64,000 nucleotides of DNA from Kribbella sp. VKM Ac-2569 (GTDB taxonomy: Bacteria > Actinomycetota > Actinomycetes > Propionibacteriales > Kribbellaceae). Shown one piece after another: positions 1 through 8,917 of this stretch (its first letter is position 1; every line of letters begins with the position of its first letter). The position numbers and the translations under genes were made by a program. The stretch covers positions 62,001 through 126,000 of the forward strand of contig NZ_SGXJ01000001.1 in the NCBI RefSeq assembly GCF_004216905.1. Direction: 5' to 3'. The notes under the pieces were generated by a model. That model was not told the DNA's origin. It saw nothing but the letters and a program-made list of their open reading frames with translations, and searched no databases.

Positions 1-378
1 GCCGGCGACTCCGCCGCGCATTCCGATCTGCGTCCGGACAACATCCTGATCGACAACGACGGCACCTGCTGGACGATCGACTGGAACTGGCTGACGCTCG
101 GCCCGCACTGGGCGGACTGGGTCGGCCTGCTGCCGGTCGCCCAGCACCAAGGCATCGACACGTTCACCGCCATCACACGCAGCCCGCTGACAGCCGACGT
201 ACCGAAGGATCACCTCGACTCTCTCGTGGCCGTGATCGCGGCGTACATGATGAAGAACACCGAGGCGCCGCCCCCACCCGGCTGTACGCCGGCTCTGCGT
301 GAGCACCAGCGTCTCTACGCATGGACATTCCTCGACTGGCTCGCCGTACGACGCAACTGGCCTACCGTGGAGGTATGA
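1..378 (+). CDS. Aminoglycoside phosphotransferase-family protein, C-terminal part (5' end outside window)
   Basis: The reading frame is open from base 1 to a TGA at 376-378 and lacks its N-terminus. It carries the Brenner-type catalytic motif HSDLRPDN (general form HxDxxxxN) near residue 7, then TIDWNW, where the Asp plays the part of the metal-binding DFG aspartate of kinase-fold phosphotransferases. The rest is the helical C-lobe typical of APH and choline-kinase-like enzymes. The natural substrate cannot be told; in soil actinomycetes such genes phosphorylate aminoglycosides, macrolides or small metabolites. Its stop codon overlaps the fdhD start by four bases (ATGA), so the two are probably translationally coupled. 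Confidence 0.85.
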   Translation, partial: AGDSAAHSDLRPDNILIDNDGTCWTIDWNWLTLGPHWADWVGLLPVAQHQGIDTFTAITRSPLTADVPKDHLDSLVAVIAAYMMKNTEAPPPPGCTPALREHQRLYAWTFLDWLAVRRNWPTVEV

Positions 379-1208
379 CGAAGGCTCCCACCAGCAGGTT
401 CAAGGTCGAGGTGCTCGACGGCGACCGGACGTCGCGGCGCGAGGACGTCGTCAGCACCGAGGAGCCGCTGGAGCTGCGGCTCGAATGGCCGGGCCGCGCG
501 CCCGAGCCGCTGGTCGTCACGATGCGCACCCCCGGCTCCGACTTCGAGCTGGCCGCCGGGTTCTGCCTAGGCGAGGGCTTCGCGGTCCGCCCGGACGCGA
601 TCCGGACCGTTGCCTACTGCACCGATGCCACGCTGACGCCCGAGCAGCAGTTCAACACCGTCACCGTCACGTTCGACGGTCCCCCGGACCGCGAACCACC
701 CCAGCGGTACGGCGTGACCTCGGCCGCCTGTGGTGTCTGCGGCCAGCAAAGCCTCGACGAACTCGCCGAGCGCGAGTACGACCCCGTGGACCCGGTTGAG
801 GCCTCGGTCGACGTCGTACGCCGTTTGCCTGATCTGCTCCGCGAGGCGCAGCCGATGTTCAGCCGCACCGGCGGTCTGCACGCCGCGGGCCTGTTCACCG
901 CCGACGGCCGCAAGGTCGTGGTGAAGGAGGACATCGGCCGGCACAACGCGGTCGACAAGGTCGTCGGCTGGACCGTCCTCAACCAGCACAGCCGCAAGGG
1001 CCTGATACTCGCCGTCAGCGGCCGCGCCGGCTACGAGATCGTCCAGAAAGCGGTCGCCGCCGGCCTCGGCATGATCGTCGCGGTCGGTGCCCCGTCGAGC
1101 CTCGCCGTCGACCTCGCCCGCCGATTCAACATCACCCTCGCCGGCTTCACCCGCGGCGACCGCTGCGTCATCTACTCCGCGCCGGAGCGGATCACCCGTC
1201 CAGCTTGA
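375..1208 (+). CDS. fdhD: FdhD, sulfurtransferase for formate dehydrogenase
   Basis: A 277-residue protein that matches FdhD in length and motifs. FdhD moves sulfur from a cysteine desulfurase (IscS in E. coli) to the molybdenum bis-MGD cofactor, which activates formate dehydrogenase. The mobile-loop CxxC pair is visible as CGVC (Cys119 and Cys122), preceded by TSAA, and the conserved region with EDIGRHNAVDKV follows near residue 185. The ATG at 375 overlaps the upstream stop and gives the expected N-terminus, so I prefer it over an in-frame codon at 321. The 3' end overlaps the convergent ATPase gene by 17 bp. No formate dehydrogenase is in view. Confidence 0.95.
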   Translation: MTKAPTSRFKVEVLDGDRTSRREDVVSTEEPLELRLEWPGRAPEPLVVTMRTPGSDFELAAGFCLGEGFAVRPDAIRTVAYCTDATLTPEQQFNTVTVTFDGPPDREPPQRYGVTSAACGVCGQQSLDELAEREYDPVDPVEASVDVVRRLPDLLREAQPMFSRTGGLHAAGLFTADGRKVVVKEDIGRHNAVDKVVGWTVLNQHSRKGLILAVSGRAGYEIVQKAVAAGLGMIVAVGAPSSLAVDLARRFNITLAGFTRGDRCVIYSAPERITRPA

Positions 1209-3939
1209 TGAAGGTTGCCTTCGGGACGTACTCGTAGCGGTCCGGCATGCAGGTCAGGATGATGACCTGGCCGTGGTCGCCGGCGCGGCCGAGGAGGGCG
1301 CCCATGTCGCGGAGGCGGGCCTTGTCGGACCAGCCGAGGGCGTCGTCGAAGATCACCGGCACGCTGCCCTCGCCGGTGCTGACGAGGTGGCTGATCGCGA
1401 GCCGGGTGATGATCGCCAGCTGCTCCTGAGCACCCGTCGACAACGCCTCGACCGGCAACCGGACGCCGTCCAGTTCGCGCTCCGCGACCGCGAGGTCGTC
1501 ATCCAGCCACACCCGGAACGACGGCCCGTACACACTCCGGCCGAGCGCTTCGATCCGGCTCTGCAACGGCTCGGAGTACTTCGTCTGCGCCTCGGCCCGA
1601 TGCCGGCTCAGCGTCTCGTGCACGCGTCGCGCCGCCTCGGCCCGTCGCAGGAGGCTGTCGTGCTCCGTGCGTACGGCGGCCAGCTCCAACTCGGCCACAT
1701 CCCGCCGCGTCGCCAGTCCGTCCCGCCCGGACTGCTCCAGGCGGCCTTCCGTCGTACGCAACGCGTCGCGCAGGTTGTCGCGCTCGCCCTGCAGCCGCGT
1801 CGCCACGGCGAGCGCGTGAGTCAGTTCGCCCGCGACCTGGTCCGCCCCGGCCTCGTCCGCCTGCTCCTGTACGGCGGTCAGCTCCTCGAGCACCGCCTCG
1901 ACCTCAGCCGTCGCCTCGGTCTCGGCCACCGCCACGGCCTCGTCGTCAAGCACCGACCGCGCAGACTCCAGCGCCTCGACCGCCGCTGCCAGCCGCTCCC
2001 CTGCCAGCTCCGACCGGGCTCGTGCGTTCTGCGCCTCGGACCGGTCCTCGTCCGCCGCCTTGCGCGCCTGCGCCGCCGCGAACTCCGCATCCGTCAGCAA
2101 CCGCTCTGCATCGGCCAGCCCGCTCCGGGCCTCTTCGAGCACCCGCTGCGCGCCCGAGAGATCATCAGGCTCCGGCTCCGGCACATCGAAGTCGTCGAAC
2201 AGCGTGTCGTGCGGCGAGGCGAACTCCTCGAACAGCGACATCTGCCCGGGAACGCCCTCGACCGCGGTCTCCTTGCCTGCGTCCTCGGTCTCCTCGTCAG
2301 CACCGAGCCGCGCAGTCAGTACGGCGATCCGCTCCCCCGGATCGCCTCCGGCCGTCAGCGACTTCTCGGTCCGCCGCGCCTCGTTCAGCTCGGCGCTCGC
2401 CGTGTCCGCCTTCCGCAACAGCTCCCGCGCCGCGGCGACATCCTTGACGCCTGCCTTCTTCAGCAGGTCCTTCTCCCGCCGTACGGCGTCGTCGACGCGC
2501 GAGCGCAGCGCCGCCGCATCACCACCGGCTCGGACGGTCACCTCGACCTGCCCCGGCACGCCGACGACGAGTTCACCGGAGACGAGCACCTCGGTCGACT
2601 CGTCGAAGCCGAGCTCCGACGGCACGTTGCCTTCCAGGCCGGTCCCGGACAGTTCCACGGGCTCCGCGCCAAGTCGCCGTACCGACACCTCGGGTACGCC
2701 GGCCGCGAGCGCCGCGCGGGCCTCGACCACCGCCGCGCGGGCCTCCTCCAACGCGGCCACCAGCGCGTCATCGACCTTGATCCGGTCGAGGATCGTCCCG
2801 GCCGCCGCGATCCGGGCCCGGACGTCGACCAGCTCGGTCTGCTGCCCGACCAGCCGGTCGAGCTCGGCGCGATCCATCAGGTCGGAGACGCGCCGTTCCG
2901 CGATCTGTACGTCGGTACGCCGCAGGTCCTTGAGCTCCACGACTTCCGCGAGCGTGGCCTCCGCCGCCTGCACCATCTCGGCCGCGGTCTTGGCGACCAG
3001 CTCCGCGTCGGCCCGCCGCGCGGCGAGCTCGGCCTCGGTCTTGGTGAACCGCTGGACCTCGTCGAGGAGTCGCTCACGCTCGAGTCGCGTGCGGGTGTGG
3101 TTCTCCAGCCGCGCCCGTGCGGTTTCCGCGCGCGAACGGACCGAGTCGCGCCGGAGCAGGATCTCGTCGGTCGCCTGCTTGCGCTCGCGCAGTTCCTCGA
3201 CGCCGGTGAGGTGCTCAGCCAGGCGGCCCGCCACATCTGCGAGATCGAGGTTCAGCCGCTCGGCGCGACGAATGTCGGACTGGACCTCCTCCATCGCCTG
3301 CAACGCCTGTGCGGCGGCCAACTCGGCCGCCGACACTGCCTTCGCCGACCTGGCGAAGTCTCCGGTCGGCTTGCCGCGCGGCGTCCAGTACCGCTGGAAC
3401 TCGTGCTCGACGGCCGTCACCAGCGGCATCGACGCACCGTCGACCGGAGTGCCCGACTCCGCGGTCACCGCGGTGATCAGCGGTTCCGCGTCGGCCGGCG
3501 TTGGCAGCACCAACGACTGCCCCTGGCTGACCATCAGGGTCTGCCACAGCACCGGGTCGACGTTCTCGTGGAACAGCCGCTCGGCCTCGTTGTGCGCCTC
3601 GCGTCCCGTCCAGGACTGCCGCCGGCCGTCGGGCTCGACGATGCTCAGCTCGGTGGAACGGTTCTTCAGCCAGCGCTTCGCGTACGTCAGCTCGCGGCCG
3701 GCGAGGCTGAGCTCGACGGTCACCTCCGGACCGACGTCCTGGCCGACCGGCTGGATGCCGCGGATCCGCGTCGACTTCGAGTCGTCGGGCAGGTCGAAGA
3801 TCAGCCCGAACGCCTCGACCAGGCTGGACTTCCCGACCTCGTTGTCGCCGACCACCACGGTGGTACCGAGCGCGCGGAACCGGACAATGCGGTCCTTGAC
3901 GCCACGGAAGTCCCGTAGCGCCAAGCTGTGCAGTCTCAT
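1192..3939 (-). CDS. SbcC/YhaN-like AAA ATPase with long coiled coil
   Basis: A 915-residue RecF/SMC-type ATPase. The N-terminus has a Walker A GDNEVGKS (residues 31-38). The middle (about 190-760) is rich in Glu, Ala, Arg and Leu and has coiled-coil character. The C-terminus has the ABC signature LSTGAQEQ (near 833) and Walker B VIFDD (near 862-866). Together with the overlapping phosphoesterase it should form an SbcCD- or YhaNO-like complex that opens or trims DNA ends. I do not see an obvious CxxC zinc hook at the mid-point, so it is closer to the YhaN type than to classic SbcC or Rad50. The start ATG overlaps the partner's stop (ATGA). Confidence 0.85.
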   Translation of the reverse strand: MRLHSLALRDFRGVKDRIVRFRALGTTVVVGDNEVGKSSLVEAFGLIFDLPDDSKSTRIRGIQPVGQDVGPEVTVELSLAGRELTYAKRWLKNRSTELSIVEPDGRRQSWTGREAHNEAERLFHENVDPVLWQTLMVSQGQSLVLPTPADAEPLITAVTAESGTPVDGASMPLVTAVEHEFQRYWTPRGKPTGDFARSAKAVSAAELAAAQALQAMEEVQSDIRRAERLNLDLADVAGRLAEHLTGVEELRERKQATDEILLRRDSVRSRAETARARLENHTRTRLERERLLDEVQRFTKTEAELAARRADAELVAKTAAEMVQAAEATLAEVVELKDLRRTDVQIAERRVSDLMDRAELDRLVGQQTELVDVRARIAAAGTILDRIKVDDALVAALEEARAAVVEARAALAAGVPEVSVRRLGAEPVELSGTGLEGNVPSELGFDESTEVLVSGELVVGVPGQVEVTVRAGGDAAALRSRVDDAVRREKDLLKKAGVKDVAAARELLRKADTASAELNEARRTEKSLTAGGDPGERIAVLTARLGADEETEDAGKETAVEGVPGQMSLFEEFASPHDTLFDDFDVPEPEPDDLSGAQRVLEEARSGLADAERLLTDAEFAAAQARKAADEDRSEAQNARARSELAGERLAAAVEALESARSVLDDEAVAVAETEATAEVEAVLEELTAVQEQADEAGADQVAGELTHALAVATRLQGERDNLRDALRTTEGRLEQSGRDGLATRRDVAELELAAVRTEHDSLLRRAEAARRVHETLSRHRAEAQTKYSEPLQSRIEALGRSVYGPSFRVWLDDDLAVAERELDGVRLPVEALSTGAQEQLAIITRLAISHLVSTGEGSVPVIFDDALGWSDKARLRDMGALLGRAGDHGQVIILTCMPDRYEYVPKATFIKLDG

Positions 3940-5063
3940 CCCGCGTCCCGCGCCAATCGGTGCATCAACGACAACGCCGCACCCGCGCCCTCGTCGCCGC
4001 CGGCCAAGGCTTGCCGCAGCTCCTCCATCGCTGCCCGCGCCGGACCGCTCAACTGCAGCGACTCGAGGTCCGCCGCGTCCGGCGCCGGCCGCACGGTCCA
4101 GAACTTCACCCAGCGCTCGACACTCGCGAAGACCTCGCCCTGCGCGTCGATGATCGTGTCCAGCCGGGCCAGCAACGGCAACGACAACGAACCGTCACCG
4201 GCCAGCCGCACATACGTCCGCTCCTTGTCCGGCAGCTCGGCGAACCAGTCCTCGAGCGCCGTGATCGACTCCTCGTCGAACAGGTCGACGCGATGATCCA
4301 CCATGTGCCACGCCCCGACGCGGATCGGTTCGACGTCGATCCCCCCGCTGCCGATCGTCACCTTCAAGACATTGCCCGGCGCGTCCTCTTCGGGCGAGGT
4401 GACCTCCTGCGTCCCGGAGAACCAGATCCGGTCGGTGACCCGCGTCGTCGAGTGCCGGTCGCCGAGGCCGACGTACTGCAGCCGGCCGTCCGCGACCGCG
4501 GCCTCGAGCGCCGCCTGGTCGATGGTCGGTACGTCGGACATGCCGCCGGACAGACTCGTCAACTGGCCGTGGGCGAGCAGGATCCGCGTCGTCTTCGGGT
4601 CTGCTGTGAGGTCGGCGTACCCGGGCGCGGCCGGGTCCGAGAGCGGACGCCGCGACCGCCACGGTGCGCCGACGAGCTCGACACCCGGCACGATCTGGAA
4701 AGGCGTCGTTTCAGTCAGCACCGTCACGTGCTCCGGCGCGTGCGCCAGCCACTGGCTCGAGGTCCACAACGACCCCGGCTCCAGCGCGTCGTGGTTGCCC
4801 GGGAGCAGCACGACCGGGACCGGGATCCGCTTGAGCGCCTCGCATGCCCGCAGGATGGTCTGCCGCTCGACCTGGTTGTGCTCGAACACGTCCCCGGTGA
4901 CGACCACGAACGCCGCCCCGGTCCGCTCCGCGACCTCGCCGATCCGCGCGACAGCATCCAGCCGCGCCTGACCCCACCGGGCCTGGCCGTCCGGCCCCAG
5001 GAACCGGCGCATCATGCCCAGCTGCCAGTCCGAGCTGTGCAGAAACGTGATCGACTCGTCCAT
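3936..5063 (-). CDS. SbcD/YhaO-like calcineurin-fold metallophosphoesterase
   Basis: A 375-residue nuclease subunit, first gene of the pair with the ATPase. Calcineurin-fold motifs are visible: SDWQLG (residues 11-16), VTGDVFE (GD at 57-58), PGNHD (89-92), and later LLAHGQ and GLGDRHS. The usual DxH of motif I is DxQ here (Asp12, Gln14), and the late GHxH-like site reads GDRH. I chose the ATG at 5063 because family homology begins immediately there (HSSDWQLG); an in-frame GTG further upstream would add 35 glycine- and valine-rich residues without family character. Expected role: Mn-dependent DNA end processing with the ATPase. Confidence 0.85.
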   Translation of the reverse strand: MDESITFLHSSDWQLGMMRRFLGPDGQARWGQARLDAVARIGEVAERTGAAFVVVTGDVFEHNQVERQTILRACEALKRIPVPVVLLPGNHDALEPGSLWTSSQWLAHAPEHVTVLTETTPFQIVPGVELVGAPWRSRRPLSDPAAPGYADLTADPKTTRILLAHGQLTSLSGGMSDVPTIDQAALEAAVADGRLQYVGLGDRHSTTRVTDRIWFSGTQEVTSPEEDAPGNVLKVTIGSGGIDVEPIRVGAWHMVDHRVDLFDEESITALEDWFAELPDKERTYVRLAGDGSLSLPLLARLDTIIDAQGEVFASVERWVKFWTVRPAPDAADLESLQLSGPARAAMEELRQALAGGDEGAGAALSLMHRLARDAG

Positions 5064-5149
5064 AGCGGAATGAACGCTAACCCGCCCCACCGACAACCGC
5101 CCAACCCAACACACCCCAACCCCAGCACCGCCCACACTCCGGACGCCCT

Positions 5150-5202
5150 TTGAGCCCCCACCAACCATTTCGGGGGCCCCGAAATGACTGGTGGGGGCTC
5201 AA
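5150..5202. repeat. 53-bp near-perfect palindrome between divergent genes
   Basis: Arms of 26 nt (5150-5175 and 5177-5202) flank a single G at 5176; 24 of 26 positions pair. The outer arm reads TTGAGCCCCCACCA and the core TTTCGGGG. It lies in the divergent gap between the nuclease gene (start 5063, minus) and the GNAT gene (start 5224, plus). It could be an operator, a cruciform-forming element or a REP-like unit. There is no T-run, and its place between two starts argues against a terminator. Confidence 0.8.
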
Positions 5203-5223
5203 GGACGATGAGAGAGTCCGGAT

Positions 5224-5769
5224 GTGTATCTGGAGACGGAGCGTTTGCGGTTGGGGCGGTTCACCGGCGGCGACGTCGAGCTGCTCTTGGAGTTGGACTC
5301 CGATCCGGAGGTGATGCGGTTCCTGACCGGGCAGGTGACGCCGCGGGTCGAGGTCGAGGGCGTCGTACTGCCGGAGATCCTCAAGGTGTACGCCGAGCAT
5401 CCGCAGCTCGGGACGTTCAAGGCCGAGGATGCGGAGGGCTTCGTCGGGTGGTTCGGGATCCAGCCGACCGGGGACCCGCGGACCGTGGGCGTCGGGTACC
5501 GGCTGAAGCGGACCGTCTGGGGCAAGGGATACGCGACCGAGGGCACCCGGGCGTTGATCGCGCACGCGTTCACCGAGCTTGGGGTGGAGCGGGTGGAGGC
5601 GGACACGATGGCGGTCAACCACCGCTCGCGGGCGGTGATGCGCCGGTCGGGCCTGCGGTTCGAGAAGGTGTACCACGAACACTTCGACGATCCGCTCCCC
5701 GGAACCGAGTTCGGAGAGGTCCTGTACGCCGTCGACCGCGCGACCTGGGAAGCTGGGGCGCATGAGTGA
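5224..5769 (+). CDS. GNAT-family N-acetyltransferase (RimJ/RimL-like)
   Basis: A 181-residue acetyltransferase opening with YLETERLRLGRF, the typical first strand of RimJ/RimL-type GNATs. The acetyl-CoA binding turn appears as RTVWGKGYATEG near residues 98-109, followed by ADTMAVNHRSRAVMRRSGL, the usual strand-helix of this group. The target (ribosomal protein N-terminus, antibiotic or metabolite) cannot be told. The GTG start gives the family N-terminus directly; the ribosome-binding site is only a weak GAGAG. It overlaps the following HAD gene by 8 bp. Confidence 0.85.
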   Translation: MYLETERLRLGRFTGGDVELLLELDSDPEVMRFLTGQVTPRVEVEGVVLPEILKVYAEHPQLGTFKAEDAEGFVGWFGIQPTGDPRTVGVGYRLKRTVWGKGYATEGTRALIAHAFTELGVERVEADTMAVNHRSRAVMRRSGLRFEKVYHEHFDDPLPGTEFGEVLYAVDRATWEAGAHE

Positions 5770-6256
5770 CGAGCGACCGTACGCCGTACTGGACATCGAC
5801 GCGACCCTGTCCGACACCAGCAAGCGGATCCACTTCATCGAGCGCAAGCCGAAGAACTGGGACTCGTTCTTCGAGCACGCCAAGGACGACGCCGTCCTCG
5901 AGGAGGGCCTGGCGGTCGCGACCACGCTCGCCGCGGACCACGAGATCGTCTACCTGACCGGCCGCCCGGAGCGGATCCGGCGGGACACCGAGAAGTGGCT
6001 GAAGGACAACGGCTTCCCGGACGGCAAGGTGTACATGCGCGGCAACACCGACCGCCGCCCGTCGATGCTGATGAAACTCGGCCGCCTGAAGCGCCTCGCC
6101 GAGCTCCGCCCGGTCGCCGTCCTCGTCGACGACGACATCTCAGTCGTCAAAGCCGCCGAGAAGGCCGGCTACACGGTGATGAGGGCCGACTGGGGGCTCG
6201 ATGCCGAGTCCCAGCCGACCCTCTTCGAAGCCCAGGAGTCCGAAGGACGCACCTGA
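5762..6256 (+). CDS. HAD-superfamily phosphatase (PNKP-phosphatase-like)
   Basis: A 164-residue HAD domain protein. Motif I is DIDATLSD (Asp11 nucleophile, Asp13 acid/base); motif II is the Thr in YLTGRPE; motif IV is VLVDDD. The spacing and the TGRPE segment resemble the phosphatase half of polynucleotide kinase-phosphatases and swiss-army HAD proteins that act on nucleotide or nucleic-acid phosphates. The substrate is not determined. Co-translation with the GNAT gene is likely because the genes overlap by 8 bp. Confidence 0.75.
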   Translation: MSDERPYAVLDIDATLSDTSKRIHFIERKPKNWDSFFEHAKDDAVLEEGLAVATTLAADHEIVYLTGRPERIRRDTEKWLKDNGFPDGKVYMRGNTDRRPSMLMKLGRLKRLAELRPVAVLVDDDISVVKAAEKAGYTVMRADWGLDAESQPTLFEAQESEGRT

Positions 6257-6260
6257 GCCG

Positions 6261-7934
6261 TTACTTGCTGAGGCCGACGATCAGCGTGTTCGCGTACGGC
6301 GGGTACGACGACAGGTAGAAGTTCTGCACCTTCGACCCGTGCAGGAACGCGTTCCGCGCGTAGATCAGCGGCACGATCGGCGCGTCGGCCATGATCTGCT
6401 TGTCCAGCGCGGCCCACAGCCCGGCCGCCTTCGTCCGGTCCGGCTCGGCCGTCGCGGCGGCGATCGCCGTGTCCACCGCGGGGTTGGAGTAGCGGGAGAT
6501 GTTGTACCCGCCGTTGCCGATCTCCGACGTCCCGAACAGCGGTTGGATGTTGCCGATCGCGCTCGGGAAGTCCGGCAGCCAGCTCGACACGGTCAGGTCG
6601 AAGTCCGGCTTGTTGCCGGTGATCAGGTCGGTCAGCGGCTCACTGTCCAGCGGCTTGATGGTGACGGTGATCCCGGCCCGCTTCAGGCCCTGCTGAATCG
6701 CCTGCGCCACGCCGAGACCGGTCGTGTTGTCGGCGGCCAGCACCAGGTTCAGGTTGCTGACGCCCGCCGCGGCCAGCATCTGCTTCGCCTTCGCCGGGTC
6801 ACCGGCCGGCGGAGCCTCGTACGAGTCGTACTTGGTGTACCCGTCGATCCCCGGCGTGATCAGGGTGCTCGCGATCTCACCGCCGTACTCCGGACCGCCC
6901 TCGGCGACCTGGACGGCTTGCTTGTCGACGGCGTACTCGATCGCCTTGCGGACCGCGGGGTTGGCCAGCGCCGGCCGCTTGGTGTTCATCGCCAGGTACT
7001 GCAGCGCACCGGACGGCGAGGTCGCCACCCGGGCCTTGACGGCCGGGTTGCCGGTGATCGTCGGGATCAGCGCCGCGGGGACCGACGTACCGGTGGTGGC
7101 GGCGAACTTGTCGTCGCCGGCGTCGGCGATCAGGCGCTGGTTGACGACGTCGGGCTGCAGGCCCATGTCGGTCACGATCGAGTCCGGCAGGCCGGTCCGG
7201 GCCGGGTCGGTCGACTTGTCCCAGTTCGGGTTCCGCGTCAGGACCAGCTTCGAGCCCGGCGTGTACGACTGCACCTGGTACGGGCCGCTGGCCATCGGCT
7301 TCTCGCCGTAGTGCGCCGGGTCGGTGTCGGCCTTCTTCGGTACCGGCGAGAACGCCGGCATGCTGACGATCCACGGCCAGTCGCCGTACGGCTTGTTCAG
7401 CTTGAAGACGATCGTGGTGTCGTCGGGCGTCTCGACCGAGGCCAGGTCGCCACCCTTGTACGGGCCGGTGTACTTGTCGCCGCCGACCAGCAGCGACTTG
7501 TGGTAGCCGAGACCGCCGGACAGCTCCGGCGCGAACGACCGCTCGACGCCGTACTTGATGTCAGCGGCAACGATCGGCGAACCGTCGGCGTACTTGAGAC
7601 CCGGCTTCAGCTTGTAGGTCCAGGTCTTGCCGCCGTCGCTGACCTGGCCGGTGTCGGTGGCGAGGTCGGGGACCAGCTCGGTCGGCTTGCTCGGGTCGGT
7701 CTTCCACGACGTCAGGCCGCGCAGCACCAGGTGGATCCCGCTGATGCCCAGGTTCTGGCTCTTGGCCGGGTCGTAGCTGATTTCCTTGCTGGTGCTGAGG
7801 ATGTGGAAGGTGCCGCCCTGCTCCGCGGCCGCAGTACTGCCACCGGTCGTGCCGGACTTGTCATTGGCGTTGCACGCGGCCGCCGCCAGCGCCAGCACGG
7901 CCGCTAGTGCGACCGCTCGGGATATGTGTTTCAT
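6261..7934 (-). CDS. ABC transporter substrate-binding lipoprotein, family 5 (oligopeptide/dipeptide/nickel type)
   Basis: A 557-residue extracellular binding protein of the SBP_bac_5 group. The N-terminus is a lipoprotein signal: two basic residues, a hydrophobic Ala/Leu/Val stretch and a lipobox ending AAAC at Cys21. The mature part has family features such as WTYKLKPGLKYADG and the repeated ligand-lobe segments. It is the last gene of the importer operon and its ATG overlaps the upstream ATPase stop (ATGA). Oligopeptides are the likely ligand, but family 5 proteins also bind nickel chelates, opines and sugars, so specificity is open. Confidence 0.93.
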   Translation of the reverse strand: MKHISRAVALAAVLALAAAACNANDKSGTTGGSTAAAEQGGTFHILSTSKEISYDPAKSQNLGISGIHLVLRGLTSWKTDPSKPTELVPDLATDTGQVSDGGKTWTYKLKPGLKYADGSPIVAADIKYGVERSFAPELSGGLGYHKSLLVGGDKYTGPYKGGDLASVETPDDTTIVFKLNKPYGDWPWIVSMPAFSPVPKKADTDPAHYGEKPMASGPYQVQSYTPGSKLVLTRNPNWDKSTDPARTGLPDSIVTDMGLQPDVVNQRLIADAGDDKFAATTGTSVPAALIPTITGNPAVKARVATSPSGALQYLAMNTKRPALANPAVRKAIEYAVDKQAVQVAEGGPEYGGEIASTLITPGIDGYTKYDSYEAPPAGDPAKAKQMLAAAGVSNLNLVLAADNTTGLGVAQAIQQGLKRAGITVTIKPLDSEPLTDLITGNKPDFDLTVSSWLPDFPSAIGNIQPLFGTSEIGNGGYNISRYSNPAVDTAIAAATAEPDRTKAAGLWAALDKQIMADAPIVPLIYARNAFLHGSKVQNFYLSSYPPYANTLIVGLSK

Positions 7935-8917
7935 TGGGTCCTCTCAAGGGGTGGGGGCTCAGGGAAGTAGCAGGCGGCCCGGTGCTCGGTGGATCCTTCG
8001 ACGGGTTCGAGCACTGGTCGTTTCGTCGCGCAGACGTCCTCGGCCTTGTAACAGCGGGTCCGGAAGGGGCATCCGGACGGCGGGTCGATGGGGGTCGGGA
8101 CGTCGCCCGTCAGCACGATGCGGTCACGGGTGACGCCCGGCTCGGGCACCGGTACGGCGGACAGCAGCGCCTTCGTGTACGGGTGGGCCGGCGACTCGTA
8201 CACCTGCGCCGCCGGGCCTTCTTCGACGATCGTGCCGAGGTACATCACGGCGATCCGGTCGGCGACCTGACGGACGACGGCCAGGTCGTGGGCGACCAGC
8301 ACGTACGACAGACCTAGCTCGTCACGCAGGTCGGCGAGCAGGTTCAGCACCTGGGCCTGCACCGACACGTCCAGCGCGGACACCGGCTCGTCGCAGACCA
8401 GCAGGTCGGGTTTGACCGACAGCGCCCGCGCGATCCCGATCCGCTGGCGCTGACCGCCGGAGAACTCGTGCGGGTACCGGACCAGGTGTTCCTCGGCCAG
8501 TCCGACCTGTTCGAGCAGTTCGACGAGCTGGGCCCGGGTCGGGCGGAGTCCTTGCGCGCGGAACGGCGTACTCAGAATCGTGGCCACCGACTGCCGCGGG
8601 TTGAGCGAGGCCTGCGGGTCCTGGAAGACCATCTGGATCCGGCGGCGGATCGGGCGCAGCCGGCGGCCCTTGACCCTGGTGACGTCCTTACCGCCGATCT
8701 CGACCCGGCCCTGCGTCGGGTCGAGCAGGCGGGTCGCGACCCGGGCCAGCGTGGACTTGCCGGAGCCCGACTCGCCTACGAGACCGATGGTTTCGCCTTT
8801 GCGTACGACGAGATTGACGCCGTCGACCGCACGAACGGCCTGCGCCTTCTGCCACGGGACGCCGCGCAACCCGAAGTACTTCTTGACGTCCTTGAGGTTC
8901 AGCAGCTCCTCGCTCAC
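7931..8917 (-). CDS. ABC transporter ATP-binding protein, OppF/DppF type
   Basis: A 328-residue nucleotide-binding subunit. Walker A is GESGSGKST, the signature is FSGGQRQRIGIA, and Walker B is DLLVCDEPVSALD. The C-terminal extension has the Cys-containing oligopeptide/dipeptide element (CPFRTRCYKAEDVC) that in related transporters holds an iron-sulfur cluster or metal. I chose the GTG at 8917: it overlaps the stop of the preceding ATPase (GTGA) and follows the very strong ribosome-binding sequence GGAGGTGATCC. Longer in-frame starts would run through the upstream gene. Confidence 0.93.
   Translation of the reverse strand: MSEELLNLKDVKKYFGLRGVPWQKAQAVRAVDGVNLVVRKGETIGLVGESGSGKSTLARVATRLLDPTQGRVEIGGKDVTRVKGRRLRPIRRRIQMVFQDPQASLNPRQSVATILSTPFRAQGLRPTRAQLVELLEQVGLAEEHLVRYPHEFSGGQRQRIGIARALSVKPDLLVCDEPVSALDVSVQAQVLNLLADLRDELGLSYVLVAHDLAVVRQVADRIAVMYLGTIVEEGPAAQVYESPAHPYTKALLSAVPVPEPGVTRDRIVLTGDVPTPIDPPSGCPFRTRCYKAEDVCATKRPVLEPVEGSTEHRAACYFPEPPPLERTQ

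Noticed and set aside
1087-3918. Long open frame on the plus strand opposite the SbcC-like ATPase
   Set aside because: It mirrors the codons of a clear gene in a GC-rich genome; it has no motif, no start context and Arg/Leu-heavy composition.
5150-5202. Palindrome as a rho-independent terminator
   Set aside because: It sits between two divergent gene starts, so no transcript ends there, and there is no T-run.
7945-7966. GTGGGGGCTCA resembling the arm of the palindrome at 5150
   Set aside because: It lies inside the coding end of the OppF gene and has no matching second arm; chance is enough.
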